A stretch of 64,000 nt of DNA from Parathalassolituus penaei (GTDB lineage: Bacteria; Pseudomonadota; Gammaproteobacteria; Pseudomonadales; Oceanobacteraceae), in the NCBI RefSeq assembly GCF_026626885.1, contig NZ_JAPNOA010000058.1, forward strand, positions 103,910 through 167,909, read 5' to 3'. Under the pieces are notes generated by a model that was not told where the DNA came from, did no database searches, and saw only the letters and a list, made by a program, of their open reading frames with translations. Shown in pieces: positions 36,669-46,165 of the stretch (its first letter is position 1; each line of letters starts with the position of its first letter). A program made the position numbers and the translations under genes.

Positions 36669-38906
36669 ATGAAAGATCGAACTATGGCCATGAATGGCCC
36701 TGCCGCCGAAGAGGTGATTGATCTGACCCATTATTGGCGCGTTTTTCGCCGCCATCTGGGCCGCATTGTAACGCTTGGTATCGTGGCTACTGTGCTGGCG
36801 GTATTGGGAGTAATGGCCGTTACTCCGGTGTACCGTGCCACGTCAACGCTTCTGATTGAATCCCAGGACTCCAAAATCCTCTCGATTGAAGAAGTCTATG
36901 GTTTGCCAAGTGCTAGTGACGAATACTACCAAACCCAGTTCGAGATTCTGAAATCCCGCGAATTGGCCAAACGTGTTGCCATGGAGCTGGATCTGGTGAA
37001 GAACCCGGAGTTCAACCCGCATCACGAAGCTAACAAGCAGAAGTTTTCGTTCAAGCGTTTTGTGAAAGAAAAATTAGGTCTTGAGGAAGCAGCAGCGACA
37101 GAAGATCAGATTCTGGTTGATACCATAGATGCTTTCTGGAAAGTGGTTTCGGTTGAGCCAATCCGCAATACTCAGTTGGTGAAAATTTCGGTCGACAGTG
37201 AGTCTCCGGAGTTGGCTGCACAAGCCGCCAATGCCATTGCTCAGGCTTATATCAACTCCCAGCTGGAAGCCCGTGTGGGGATGAGCCAGCAGGCGGCAAC
37301 CTGGCTGAGTGATCGCCTGGGAGGGCTAAAAGAAAAGCTGAATGCATCGGAGCGTAAGCTGCAAGAATATCGCGAAGCTCATAATCTTGTGGATGTTGAG
37401 GGGGTTGATACCCTGATTTCCAAACAGATTGATGAAATTACCCGTAGCCTGGTCGAAGCCAGTGCCAAACGTCTGGAAGCCGAAAGTACCTATCAGCAGC
37501 TGAAATCTGTTGGCAAGCGCACTTACGAGAATCTGGGCAGTCTGAGTTTTATCATGGGCAACCCGGTAATTGTGGGTCTGCGTCAGGATGAAACCAAGGC
37601 TGAGTTGAAAGTTTCCGAACTGTCCAAGCGTTATGGCGCCCAACACCCGAAAATGATTGCGGCACAGTCTGAGTTGTCGGCCGTGCGCGATGGTATGTTG
37701 GCTCAAATGAATCGTATTGCGGCAGCGATTGAAAAAGATTTCAACACCGCTCGTGATAAAGAGGTTTCTCTGCAAAAAGTGCTGGATAACAAACTGGCAG
37801 AAGCTCGTAACCTTAACCGTACTGAGTTCACCCTGAACGATTATGTACGCGAAGTGAAAGCCAACCGTGAGCTGTACGATGCTTTCTTCAGTCGAATTCG
37901 TGAAACCACGGAAACCGGTGATCTGCAATCGGCCAACGCTCGTATTTCTGACCCGGCTGTGGTGCCAAAAGTGCCTGTCAAACCAAACAAAAAACTGATT
38001 GTGGTGCTGACCATGGTGGTGAGTCTGATGTTTGGTGTTGGGGTGGCATTCCTGCTGGATGCTCTGGATGCCACTCTGAAAAATGCTGACGATGTGGATC
38101 GTAAGTTGGGTGTGCCGCTGTTGGGTGTGGTTCCAATGGTTGAGTCCGAGAAAAGTGATGGTAAATTGTCGCAGGCGCAAGAAGATGCGCGCCTCGTTCG
38201 TGCTTTCACGGAAGATACTGTGCATGGCTTTACTGAGTCGGTTCGTACACTGCGTACCAGTTTGACACTGGCTGGTCTGGAGTCTCCGGCTCAGGTAATT
38301 CTGTTTACGTCATCCATTCCGGGTGAGGGCAAAACCACGACGTCGACCAATATCGCTGAGGCGTATGGTCAGATGGAAAAGACTCTGCTGATTGATGCCG
38401 ATATGCGTCGCCCGACGATGGCCAAAAAGCTGGGGCTTCCACATAACAGTCGTGGTTTGTCGAATGCGGTTGCGTATCCGGACACTCTGGATGAATGTAT
38501 TCACCAAATACCGGATCTGGGGATTGATGTCATTCCATCGGGCCCGATTCCGCCAAACCCTCTGGAGTTGCTGGGGTCGCGTAATTTCCGGGAGCTGCTG
38601 GATACCTTGCGTGGTCGTTATCAGCGCATCATTATTGACTCTGCGCCGATGCGACTGGTGAGTGACGCTTTGTATCTCTCGACGCTGGTTGATGGTGTGG
38701 TTTATATCGTCAAGGCGGATGCCACTCGTGACAAGCTGGTCAAATCCAGCCTGGTCAAGCTGGATGAGTCCAATGTCCGTGTTCTTGGTGTGGTACTGAA
38801 CCAACTGGACGTCCATAAAGAAGCCAAGTATGGCTACGGTTATGGTTATTACGGCGGTTATTACGATGCCTACGGCTACACCTCTGACAAACAAGACAAA
38901 GCCTGA
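36669..38906 (+). CDS. wzc: Wzc-like polysaccharide co-polymerase / bacterial tyrosine kinase
   Basis: About 745 aa inner-membrane protein. An N-terminal Wzz domain starts with a helix at about 30-55 and a long coiled-coil periplasmic part follows (to about 430), then a second helix (LIVVLTMVVSLMFGVGVAF). The cytoplasmic BY-kinase domain has Walker A SSIPGEGKTTTS near residue 550, Walker A' LLIDADMRRP near 575 and Walker B IIIDSAPM near 655. The C-terminus is a Tyr/Gly cluster (YGYGYGYYGGYYDAYGY), the autophosphorylation tail. It controls chain length. No wzb-type phosphatase is visible nearby. The start among several close ATGs is uncertain. Confidence 0.92.
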   Translation: MKDRTMAMNGPAAEEVIDLTHYWRVFRRHLGRIVTLGIVATVLAVLGVMAVTPVYRATSTLLIESQDSKILSIEEVYGLPSASDEYYQTQFEILKSRELAKRVAMELDLVKNPEFNPHHEANKQKFSFKRFVKEKLGLEEAAATEDQILVDTIDAFWKVVSVEPIRNTQLVKISVDSESPELAAQAANAIAQAYINSQLEARVGMSQQAATWLSDRLGGLKEKLNASERKLQEYREAHNLVDVEGVDTLISKQIDEITRSLVEASAKRLEAESTYQQLKSVGKRTYENLGSLSFIMGNPVIVGLRQDETKAELKVSELSKRYGAQHPKMIAAQSELSAVRDGMLAQMNRIAAAIEKDFNTARDKEVSLQKVLDNKLAEARNLNRTEFTLNDYVREVKANRELYDAFFSRIRETTETGDLQSANARISDPAVVPKVPVKPNKKLIVVLTMVVSLMFGVGVAFLLDALDATLKNADDVDRKLGVPLLGVVPMVESEKSDGKLSQAQEDARLVRAFTEDTVHGFTESVRTLRTSLTLAGLESPAQVILFTSSIPGEGKTTTSTNIAEAYGQMEKTLLIDADMRRPTMAKKLGLPHNSRGLSNAVAYPDTLDECIHQIPDLGIDVIPSGPIPPNPLELLGSRNFRELLDTLRGRYQRIIIDSAPMRLVSDALYLSTLVDGVVYIVKADATRDKLVKSSLVKLDESNVRVLGVVLNQLDVHKEAKYGYGYGYYGGYYDAYGYTSDKQDKA

Positions 38907-39573
38907 CGGCTTTGTCTTTCCTCGTCTGATTTTATGGCTGGCCCTGGTGCCAGCTTTTGTTTGTTTATACATTGCGCTGACGTACGCGATGATGCGGATT
39001 GGTCAGACTCAGTCTGTTGAGGAGCGTGATAATCCTCTGCTGGAGGCGGCTGCAAAAATGGCACCGTTTTCTCCACATATTCAGGCATCAATGGCCCGAT
39101 TTGAGCGTGAGTGGGCTTTGCAGACGTCCGGTGAGCAGTCCCAGCTGTATTGGCAGCGCTCAATGGCTTCCTGGCAGCGCGCGATGAATGCTCGTCCTGA
39201 CTGGCCTTTCTACGAATTGGGAATGCTGGATGCGGAGATATTATCGGGGCAGGATGCTGAAGTGGTCAGTGCTCGTTTCCAGCGATTGATTACCCTTGCT
39301 CCTAACGAGCGTGCCAAGGATGAGCGGTTATTATCTCTGGCGTTTAGTGGTTGGCATCTTCTGACAGAAGAACAGCACAAGTGGGTATGGATGCGTCTTC
39401 GGGATACTCCTGGCCAAGCTTTTTACGCTGTCGGCAAGGTTGCGGACGAGGCTGGTTTGAAGTCTCTGTTTTGTGCCAAAACCCCTTGGGTGCGTGCGAA
39501 ATCGGTGTGTATCGAAGGTAAGCGTCGTCCTGCATCTGCTAAGACGATACCGCTGAGTGACTTGAAATTCTGA
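38866..39573 (+). CDS. Small single-pass membrane protein of the EPS operon, function unknown
   Basis: About 235 aa. One membrane helix (LILWLALVPAFVCLYIALTYA) near residue 30 is followed by a mainly helical, probably periplasmic domain with TPR-like spacing (AAKMAPFSPHIQASMA, then RAMNARPDWPFYELGMLDA, then RLITLAPNERAKDERLL). It overlaps the end of the Wzc gene; the likely ATG at 38866 lies within the Tyr-tail codons, which couples the two. Its position and size recall VpsP-type accessory proteins, but I cannot confirm the family. It ends before a strong terminator. Confidence 0.6.
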   Translation: MPTATPLTNKTKPDGFVFPRLILWLALVPAFVCLYIALTYAMMRIGQTQSVEERDNPLLEAAAKMAPFSPHIQASMARFEREWALQTSGEQSQLYWQRSMASWQRAMNARPDWPFYELGMLDAEILSGQDAEVVSARFQRLITLAPNERAKDERLLSLAFSGWHLLTEEQHKWVWMRLRDTPGQAFYAVGKVADEAGLKSLFCAKTPWVRAKSVCIEGKRRPASAKTIPLSDLKF

Positions 39574-39628
39574 GTAGTCTGCTGTTGTAGTTGCAGTAAG
39601 GCTGGCTGAGCTTTCCTGTCTTTGAAAC

Positions 39629-39665
39629 GCAAAACGCCCGTTCCTTGTGGAGACGGGCGTTTTGC
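39629..39665. terminator. Bidirectional terminator between the EPS operon and fabA
   Basis: GCAAAACGCCCG and CGGGCGTTTTGC form a perfect 12-bp stem with a 13-base loop; the A and T runs on both strands let it end transcription from both sides of the convergent pair. Confidence 0.88.
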
Positions 39666-39699
39666 ATTTTCGCTTCTTAATGGAAGCAAATCCCCGACA

Positions 39700-40215
39700 T
39701 CAGAAGTTGTCGGTCGAGGTAAACAGACCTACACGCAGATCTTTGGCGGAGTAAATCTCACGGCCATCGACTTCCATCACAGCATCGGCGATGCCCATGA
39801 TCAGTTTCTGTTCCATCACGCGTTTGATGCTGATGCGGTAAGTGACCTTTTGAGCAGTTGGCAGAACCTGACCGCGGAATTTCACTTCACCACAACCCAG
39901 AGCGCGACCGCGACCAGGGTTGCCACGCCATCCCAGATAGAAACCAACCAGCTGCCACATGGCATCCAGGCCCAGACAACCAGGCATTACCGGGTCAGTT
40001 TCAAAGTGGCAGTCAAAGAACCACAGGGATGGATCGATATCCAGTTCGGCGACGATTTCGCCTTTGTTGTAAGCACCACCCTCATCGCTGATGTTAACGA
40101 TGCGGTCCATCATCAGCATGTTCGGCAGTGGCAGTCGGGCATTGCCTTCACCAAAGAGTTGACCGTGGCCACAGGCGAGCAATTCTTCACGATCGTAAGA
40201 GTGTTGGCGAGTCAT
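39700..40215 (-). CDS. fabA: 3-hydroxydecanoyl-ACP dehydratase/isomerase
   Basis: 171 aa hot-dog-fold enzyme that dehydrates 3-hydroxydecanoyl-ACP and isomerises the product, the branch point to unsaturated fatty acids. Signature residues are in [31 protein letters not shown] (catalytic His and Asp), with [16 protein letters not shown] following. The start [12 protein letters not shown] at 40215 has a GAGGAAG site; longer in-frame starts are rejected. The usual partner fabB is not beside it; a FabH-like gene follows upstream about 290 bp away on the same strand. Confidence 0.96.
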   Translation of the reverse strand: MTRQHSYDREELLACGHGQLFGEGNARLPLPNMLMMDRIVNISDEGGAYNKGEIVAELDIDPSLWFFDCHFETDPVMPGCLGLDAMWQLVGFYLGWRGNPGRGRALGCGEVKFRGQVLPTAQKVTYRISIKRVMEQKLIMGIADAVMEVDGREIYSAKDLRVGLFTSTDNF

Positions 40216-40507
40216 GCGCACTTCCTCGTTTATTAGCATGTTCTTCAGAGTGCCGCGTACGATGACACAGCCAGCCACGAATGGCTATTGAAGGTTAGTT
40301 AAGCAATTCGAATTAGTCCTTGTGCCGGCAGAACTGCATGCACCTGCGGCATTGGGCGGGGGCGCATTTTACAGCGACATCGCGCTCAGGCGAAGTCTGA
40401 TGACGAATTCTGCCGCAATTTGTCGGCATTATGACGACAAATGGCCTGCCTCAAGGCGTTTATCAGGGATGTGACTCCTGAATGCCTTGAGGGTTTGCAT
40501 ATATTTG

Positions 40508-41629
40508 TCAGGTGCAACGTTCAACCAGCAGGCTGCCAATCGAGTAACCGGCACCAAATGAGCAGATCAGGCCTTTGTCACCCACAGCAAAGTCATCGTG
40601 ATAACGATGGAAGGCAATCATCGAACCTGCGGATGCGGTGTTGGCAAATTCGTCCAGTACAATCGGGGCCCGTTGCGGATCGGACAGGTCGCCCAGCAGC
40701 TTTTTCACCGCAAACTGGTTCATGTTGATATTGGCCTGATGCAGCCAGTAACGTTTCAGGTCGTCAGGACTGAGCTGGTTATCATGAAGTTGGCCTTCGA
40801 TAAAGTTGGTCACCAGTGGCAGCAGTTCCTTGAATACCTTGCGACCTTCCTGATGGAACAGCGGACGATCTTCGGCAGAATTTTCCTGGCAGTGGTCTGA
40901 GTAGTTGCCCAGGCAGTGAATATTGGTGGAGTACAGGGTTTGTTGGCGGGTATTCACAATACGAAATGCCGGTGAGGCAGTTGCTTCGTCTTCGGCCTGG
41001 ATCACGGCAGCCGTTGCCACATCGCCAAAAATAAAATGGCTGTCGCGTGACTTCAGATTCACCTGCGGGGTGCAGAACTCCGGGTTGACGACCAGTGCAT
41101 TACGGGCGCTGCCAGCCTTGATTGCATTGCTGGCGGCGATCAGGCCGAACGTGGCAGACGAGCAGGCGATACCCATATCGTAGGCGTAACCGCTGCAGCC
41201 CAGCTTGTGCTGGATTTCGACGGCAATCGACGGATATGGGCGTTGGTTGTTGGTGGTGGTGACAATCACCAGATCAATGTCGGATGCCTGGATGCCCGCT
41301 TGAGCCAGTGCGTCGCGGGCGGCTGCCAGGCCCATGGTCACAACTTCGGGTTCGGAGTGTTCAGAGGTGGCCGGGAAGCGTGGGCGCATACGCTCGATAT
41401 CCAGCATGCCGTCTTTGTGCATGGCATAACGGTTACGAATACCGGATGCTTTTTCGATAAATTCGCTGCTGGAAAACGGCACGCTTTCAACTGTACCGGC
41501 GGCAATGGCCTCGGCATTTTGCTGATTGAACGCTTCTGCATAGCGGTTGTAGGCATCGACCAGTTCATCGTTGGTGATCTGATTTGGCGGCACGAACAAC
41601 CCGGTGCCGGAAATTACGGTATTCTTCAT
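40508..41629 (-). CDS. 3-oxoacyl-ACP synthase III family protein (PA3286-like)
   Basis: 373 aa thiolase-fold condensing enzyme. The catalytic triad is visible: Cys in GIACSSATFGL near residue 130, His in YWLHQANINMNQF, and Asn in FANTASAGSMIAFH. The N-terminus (VISGTGLFVPPNQITNDELV, then FIEKASGIRNRY) and length match the group of FabH-like enzymes represented by P. aeruginosa PA3286, which use medium-chain acyl-CoA, rather than housekeeping FabH (about 320 aa). It may feed fatty acids from beta-oxidation into synthesis, in line with its place beside fabA. Confidence 0.82.
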   Translation of the reverse strand: MKNTVISGTGLFVPPNQITNDELVDAYNRYAEAFNQQNAEAIAAGTVESVPFSSSEFIEKASGIRNRYAMHKDGMLDIERMRPRFPATSEHSEPEVVTMGLAAARDALAQAGIQASDIDLVIVTTTNNQRPYPSIAVEIQHKLGCSGYAYDMGIACSSATFGLIAASNAIKAGSARNALVVNPEFCTPQVNLKSRDSHFIFGDVATAAVIQAEDEATASPAFRIVNTRQQTLYSTNIHCLGNYSDHCQENSAEDRPLFHQEGRKVFKELLPLVTNFIEGQLHDNQLSPDDLKRYWLHQANINMNQFAVKKLLGDLSDPQRAPIVLDEFANTASAGSMIAFHRYHDDFAVGDKGLICSFGAGYSIGSLLVERCT

Positions 41630-41782
41630 AACTGCAGCCCTGAAAATTTCTGGCATTATGTCGGTTCAATACAGATATTCCAATATTTCACGAGTCGACA
41701 GGAATAGTTTGTCATGTGTTTTGCCCTGCGCTGGGGGCGAGCACGTCTGCCGGTGGTTTCGTTTGGTGCATGGAGTCTGAAT

Positions 41783-42145
41783 ATGAAAACGCTCGACTAC
41801 CTGTTGTTGTTACGCGGTGCCTGGTTGGGAGGTTTGCTTACCTGCCTGTATCTGGTCAGGCCGGTGCTTGAACATCATGGTTATTTTCCGCACCACGGCA
41901 TGGAGGTCATGCATTGGATAGCAGGTGCTGGTCTGGTGGTGGGATTTTTGATGATGACGGCAGGAATGTCGCGCAGATTATTTCGAACCAGTCAGCTCGG
42001 AAGTCGTCTGATTTTGTTGATGATGCTGCTGAGTGGGGTGTATTTCGGCTTTATGCCCTGGTGGAAGTTGCAGATGATTTTATTGCAGGCCCAGGCCGCT
42101 CTTGGGGTTCTGTGGATATGGGTTGCCCCCCGTCAGGTGTTATAA
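41783..42145 (+). CDS. Small four-helix membrane protein, unknown function
   Basis: 120 aa with four predicted membrane helices (YLLLLRGAWLGGLLTCLYLV; HWIAGAGLVVGFLMMTAGM; LILLMMLLSGVYFGF; MILLQAQAALGVLWIWV). It resembles small DUF4149-like or copper-resistance-type membrane proteins in layout, but no motif identifies it. The ATG at 41783 follows GGAG. It is convergent with yhbY, 32 bp apart. Confidence 0.55.
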   Translation: MKTLDYLLLLRGAWLGGLLTCLYLVRPVLEHHGYFPHHGMEVMHWIAGAGLVVGFLMMTAGMSRRLFRTSQLGSRLILLMMLLSGVYFGFMPWWKLQMILLQAQAALGVLWIWVAPRQVL

Positions 42146-42177
42146 CGGGGGAGCTCAAACCGGCGCTGCGAGTGAAA

Positions 42178-42483
42178 TCAGTCGCGCTGCAGGTTGGACA
42201 GGCGAGGTTTGGCCTTCGGATTGCGGCGCAGCAACAGGGCGGTATTGCCGATTTGCTGTACCAGCTCGGCACCAGTCTGTTTCAGCAGCTCGGCGATAAC
42301 CTCGTGTTTGACTTCGCGGTCGCCTACTGACACCTTGATCTTGATGAGTTCGTGATCATCGAGAGCGCGATTCAGTTCTTCCAGTACACCGCTGGTGATG
42401 CCATTGCTGGCAACGGTAACAACTGGATTGAGGGTGTGGCCGATGGCGCGGTAAGCCTTCTTTTGTTCGTTCGAAAGTGGCAT
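42178..42483 (-). CDS. yhbY: Ribosome assembly RNA-binding protein, CRM domain
   Basis: 101 aa CRM-domain protein that binds pre-50S particles. It shows KAYRAIGHTLNPVVTVASNGITSGVLEEL with the G-x-x-G-like loop and a final IGNTALLLRRNPKAKP, which is the family's conserved end. The start MPLSNEQKKA is the normal YhbY N-terminus. It is divergent from rlmE, a common arrangement in Gammaproteobacteria; greA, often nearby, is absent. Confidence 0.93.
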   Translation of the reverse strand: MPLSNEQKKAYRAIGHTLNPVVTVASNGITSGVLEELNRALDDHELIKIKVSVGDREVKHEVIAELLKQTGAELVQQIGNTALLLRRNPKAKPRLSNLQRD

Positions 42484-42627
42484 GTGTCTGTGTGACCCTT
42501 GCTGTGGGTGGTAATATCGTGTGGCGGTGGCTGGAAGAGATCCGGCGCGTTTTCCTGGGCCGCCAGGGGTCGCTGGCAATTATGTGCGGCGAACCATCAG
42601 TATATATGAGTGAAGAGTAAAACGACT

Positions 42628-43248
42628 ATGGCGCGATCCAAATCCAGTGCCAACTGGTTACGGGAACATGTTGAAGATATTTATGTCCAGAAAGCCCAGC
42701 AGGACGGTTATCGCACCCGTGCCAGTTACAAGCTGCTTGAACTGGATGAAAAAGATCATCTGATGCGGTCAGGCATGACGGTAGTTGACCTCGGGTCGGC
42801 TCCCGGAGGCTGGTCGCAAGTGGTTGCCCAGCGTGTGGGTGATCACGGCACGATTATCGCGTCAGATATACTGCCTATGGACCCCATAGCAGGTGTCGAT
42901 TTCATTCAGGGTGATTTTACGGAAGAATCGGTATTCAATCAGTTGATGGCAATTATTGGTAACAAGCCTGTGGGGCTTGTAATTTCCGATATGGCCCCCA
43001 ACATGAGTGGTATGAGTTCTATCGACCAGCCAGGTGCTATGTATCTGGTTGAGTTGGCACTTGACATGGCTCGTCAGGTGCTGAGTGAAGGTGGTGATTT
43101 TGTCGCCAAGGTGTTTCAGGGGGAAGGGTACGATGCCTATCTGTCTGAAGTGCGTCAGTCCTTCGAAAAGGTCCACATCCGCAAGCCAAAAGCGTCCCGG
43201 CCTCGCTCACGCGAGGTTTATCTGGTCGCAAAAGGTTTCCGTGGATGA
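42628..43248 (+). CDS. rlmE: 23S rRNA (uridine-2552-2'-O) methyltransferase
   Basis: 206 aa SAM-dependent methyltransferase (FtsJ/RrmJ) that modifies U2552 in the 50S A-loop. Motifs: [12 protein letters not shown] with the catalytic Lys, [11 protein letters not shown] (SAM binding), SDMAPNMSG with catalytic Asp, [11 protein letters not shown] with the second Lys, and [14 protein letters not shown]. It is upstream of ftsH as in E. coli and Pseudomonas. Confidence 0.96.
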   Translation: MARSKSSANWLREHVEDIYVQKAQQDGYRTRASYKLLELDEKDHLMRSGMTVVDLGSAPGGWSQVVAQRVGDHGTIIASDILPMDPIAGVDFIQGDFTEESVFNQLMAIIGNKPVGLVISDMAPNMSGMSSIDQPGAMYLVELALDMARQVLSEGGDFVAKVFQGEGYDAYLSEVRQSFEKVHIRKPKASRPRSREVYLVAKGFRG

Positions 43249-43318
43249 TGCGGTCTTGCTAAGCTGAACGTCACAGGATCAAGGCGCTTGCGCCGGTATA
43301 GAAGAGGTAGTGCCTGAT

Positions 43319-45250
43319 ATGGCAAAAAATTTCGTCTTGTGGGTGGTGATTGCCGCCGTACTGATGATGGTGTTCCAGAACTTCCAGACTGTGGGTCATA
43401 GCAAGGAGTACTCTTACTCCGAGTTTATTTCCCAGGTTGAAAGCGGTCAGGTGGATCGGGTTACCATTTCCGGTCAGACCATTAGCGGCACCATGACTGG
43501 TGGCGAAACCTTTGAAACCATTCTGCCTGCCTATGACGACAAGCTGATGGACACTCTTCTGAATAACCACGTTCAGGTTGTGGGCGAGAAGCCGGAGAAG
43601 CAAGGGTTCTTTACCCAGTTGCTGCTGGCGTCTCTGCCAATCCTGATCATTCTGGCTGTGTTCATGCTGTTCATGCGCCAGATGCAGGGGGGCGGTTCCG
43701 GTCGTGGTGGCCCAATGGCGTTTGGCAAAAGCAAGGCCAAGCTGCTGAGCGAAGACCAGATCAAGACCACGTTTGAAGACGTTGCTGGTTGTGACGAAGC
43801 CAAGGAAGACGTGAAGGAGCTGGTTGAGTTCCTGCGTGATCCGGGCAAATACCAGCGCCTGGGCGGCAAGATTCCGCGCGGTGTGCTGATGGTTGGTCAA
43901 CCTGGTACTGGTAAAACCTTGCTGGCCAAGGCGATTGCCGGTGAAGCGCGCGTGCCGTTCTTCTCGATTTCCGGTTCTGACTTCGTGGAAATGTTCGTAG
44001 GTGTGGGCGCGTCCCGTGTTCGCGACATGTTTGATCAGGCCAAGAAACAGGCGCCTTGTATCATCTTTATCGACGAAATCGACGCCGTGGGCCGTTCCCG
44101 TGGTGTGGGTATTGGTGGTGGTAACGACGAACGTGAACAGACTCTGAACCAGTTGCTGGTTGAGATGGACGGCTTCGAAGTGAACGATGGCATCATCGTG
44201 ATTGCTGCGACCAACCGTCCGGATGTACTGGACCCTGCGCTGCTGCGTCCTGGTCGTTTCGACCGTCAGGTAGTTGTGGGTCTGCCAGACATTCGTGGTC
44301 GTGAACAGATTCTGAAAGTGCATATGCGCAAGGTGCCGCTGGCGGAAGACGTGAATGCGTCGGTCATCGCTCGTGGTACTCCGGGCTTCTCCGGTGCTGA
44401 CCTGGCTAACCTGGTAAACGAAGCGGCGCTGTTTGCTGCTCGTGCCAACCGTAGCCGTGTGACCATGGATGAGTTCGAAAAAGCCAAGGACAAGATTCTC
44501 ATGGGGGCCGAGCGCAAGACCATGGTTATGTCCGAGAAAGAGAAAGAAAACACGGCTTATCACGAGGCTGGCCACGCCATTGTTGGTCGTCTGGTGCCTG
44601 AGCATGATCCGGTTTACAAGGTGTCTATCATTCCGCGTGGTCGTGCGCTGGGTGTCACCATGTTCCTGCCGGAAGAAGATCGTCACTCCATCAGCAAGCG
44701 CGGTATCGAGAGCAACATTTGCTCCCTGTACGGCGGGCGTATCGCGGAAGAGATGACTTTGGGCAAAGACGGTGTCACCACCGGTGCTTCCAACGACATT
44801 GAGCGTGCAACCAAATATGCCCGTAACTATGTCACCAAGTGGGGCTTGTCTGAAAAACTGGGTGCTCAGCTGTATTCGGAAGAAGAGCAGAACAGCTACC
44901 TGGGGTCTTCTGGTGGTGGTCAGCTGTCACACCTGTCGGAAGAAACTGCGCGTCTGATTGATTCAGAGGTCAAGGACGTTCTGGATCGTTGTTACCGTCG
45001 TGCCACCGATTTGCTGGAGTCCAATCGCGATAAGCTGGAAATGATGAAAGACGCTCTGATGGAATACGAAACCATCGATTCTGATCAGATCGACGACATC
45101 ATGGCTGGTCGCAAGCCTCGTCCTCCTAAAGCCTGGAGTGGTGTCGATAAGGGGCCGTCTGGTCCTGCGGCTCCTGCCCAGGAAAGTCGTGACATGGCCC
45201 GTGACGGTGACGATACCGTTGAAGGTGCTGATCCGGCTGCGGATCGTTGA
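43319..45250 (+). CDS. ftsH: ATP-dependent zinc metalloprotease FtsH
   Basis: 643 aa membrane AAA+ protease degrading LpxC, RpoH-like regulators and misassembled membrane proteins. Two N-terminal helices flank a periplasmic domain (1-125). Then come Walker A GQPGTGKT near 195, Walker [12 protein letters not shown], the second region of homology ([18 protein letters not shown]) and the zinc site HEAGH near 417. The start at 43319 ([10 protein letters not shown]) follows AGGTAG. The C-terminal tail after about residue 600 is variable, Pro/Ala/Asp-rich. A strong terminator follows. Confidence 0.97.
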   Translation: MAKNFVLWVVIAAVLMMVFQNFQTVGHSKEYSYSEFISQVESGQVDRVTISGQTISGTMTGGETFETILPAYDDKLMDTLLNNHVQVVGEKPEKQGFFTQLLLASLPILIILAVFMLFMRQMQGGGSGRGGPMAFGKSKAKLLSEDQIKTTFEDVAGCDEAKEDVKELVEFLRDPGKYQRLGGKIPRGVLMVGQPGTGKTLLAKAIAGEARVPFFSISGSDFVEMFVGVGASRVRDMFDQAKKQAPCIIFIDEIDAVGRSRGVGIGGGNDEREQTLNQLLVEMDGFEVNDGIIVIAATNRPDVLDPALLRPGRFDRQVVVGLPDIRGREQILKVHMRKVPLAEDVNASVIARGTPGFSGADLANLVNEAALFAARANRSRVTMDEFEKAKDKILMGAERKTMVMSEKEKENTAYHEAGHAIVGRLVPEHDPVYKVSIIPRGRALGVTMFLPEEDRHSISKRGIESNICSLYGGRIAEEMTLGKDGVTTGASNDIERATKYARNYVTKWGLSEKLGAQLYSEEEQNSYLGSSGGGQLSHLSEETARLIDSEVKDVLDRCYRRATDLLESNRDKLEMMKDALMEYETIDSDQIDDIMAGRKPRPPKAWSGVDKGPSGPAAPAQESRDMARDGDDTVEGADPAADR

Positions 45251-45287
45251 GATAACGGCTGACCGTCCTGGTCAGAACCGATAAAAC

Positions 45288-45315
45288 AGAGCGGCGTCAG
45301 CCGCTCTTTTTTTTC
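45288..45315 (+). terminator. Intrinsic terminator after ftsH
   Basis: AGAGCGGC-GTCA-GCCGCTCT followed by seven further T residues, 17 bp before the folP start; folP therefore depends on read-through or its own promoter. Confidence 0.9.
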
Positions 45316-45331
45316 AAGGAATTAGCTGTTC

Positions 45332-46165
45332 ATGTCTTTGCTGCAACGCCTGTCTGCTGCCCAATCACCTTTGGTGATGGGGATTCTGAATACCACTCCT
45401 GATTCATTCTCGGATGGCGGTCGCCATAACTCCTTTGATGCAGCATTACGTCATGCTGAACGTATGCTGGCTGAAGGCGCGCATATCATTGATGTTGGTG
45501 GTGAGTCGACTCGACCTGGGGCGCCGGATGTCTCGGTTGCTGAGGAGCTGGATCGTGTGGTGCCGGTGGTTGAGGGCTTGCGCAGCCGCTTTGATACCCT
45601 GATTTCTGTGGATACCAGTGCACCGGAGGTAATGGTTGCAACGGCCTCACTCGGGATTGATCTGATTAACGATGTACGCTCTTTAACTCGTCCGGGTGCT
45701 CTTGCTGCCGCAGTAGCAAGCGGATTGCCTGTGTGCATTATGCATATGCAGGGAGAGCCGCGCTCGATGCAGCAGAATCCGGAATATCAGGATGTGGTGG
45801 CGGAAGTTGCTCAATGGCTGAAGATCCGTGCGGATGAGTGTATGGCGGCCGGTATCAAACGTGAACACTTGCTGATTGACCCTGGCTTTGGCTTTGGTAA
45901 AACTGCCGCCCACAATTACCGCTTACTGAATGAGCTTGCGAGTTTGCAAAAGTTAGGGATGCCATTGTTAACCGGCTTGTCGCGTAAACGTATGATTGGT
46001 GACGCCACCGGTATTGGTGTGGCAGCGGATCGTGTGAATGGCAGTGTGGCGGGTGCAGTTATTTGTGCAATGAAAGGTGCTGCGATTGTTCGTGTGCACG
46101 ATGTACGGGAAACCGCTGAAGCCATGAAGGTGGTGGCAGCGACCTTGGGAGAGCAACATGTCTAG
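45332..46165 (+). CDS. folP: Dihydropteroate synthase
   Basis: 277 aa TIM-barrel enzyme joining p-aminobenzoate to dihydropterin pyrophosphate in folate synthesis; the target of sulfonamides. Seen are [66 protein letters not shown] and the final [14 protein letters not shown]. Its stop overlaps the start of glmM by eight bases. The order ftsH-folP-glmM is conserved in this class. Confidence 0.96.
   Translation: MSLLQRLSAAQSPLVMGILNTTPDSFSDGGRHNSFDAALRHAERMLAEGAHIIDVGGESTRPGAPDVSVAEELDRVVPVVEGLRSRFDTLISVDTSAPEVMVATASLGIDLINDVRSLTRPGALAAAVASGLPVCIMHMQGEPRSMQQNPEYQDVVAEVAQWLKIRADECMAAGIKREHLLIDPGFGFGKTAAHNYRLLNELASLQKLGMPLLTGLSRKRMIGDATGIGVAADRVNGSVAGAVICAMKGAAIVRVHDVRETAEAMKVVAATLGEQHV

Noticed and set aside
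43271-44686. 471-codon open frame opposite ftsH
   Set aside because: Antisense shadow; ftsH is certain.
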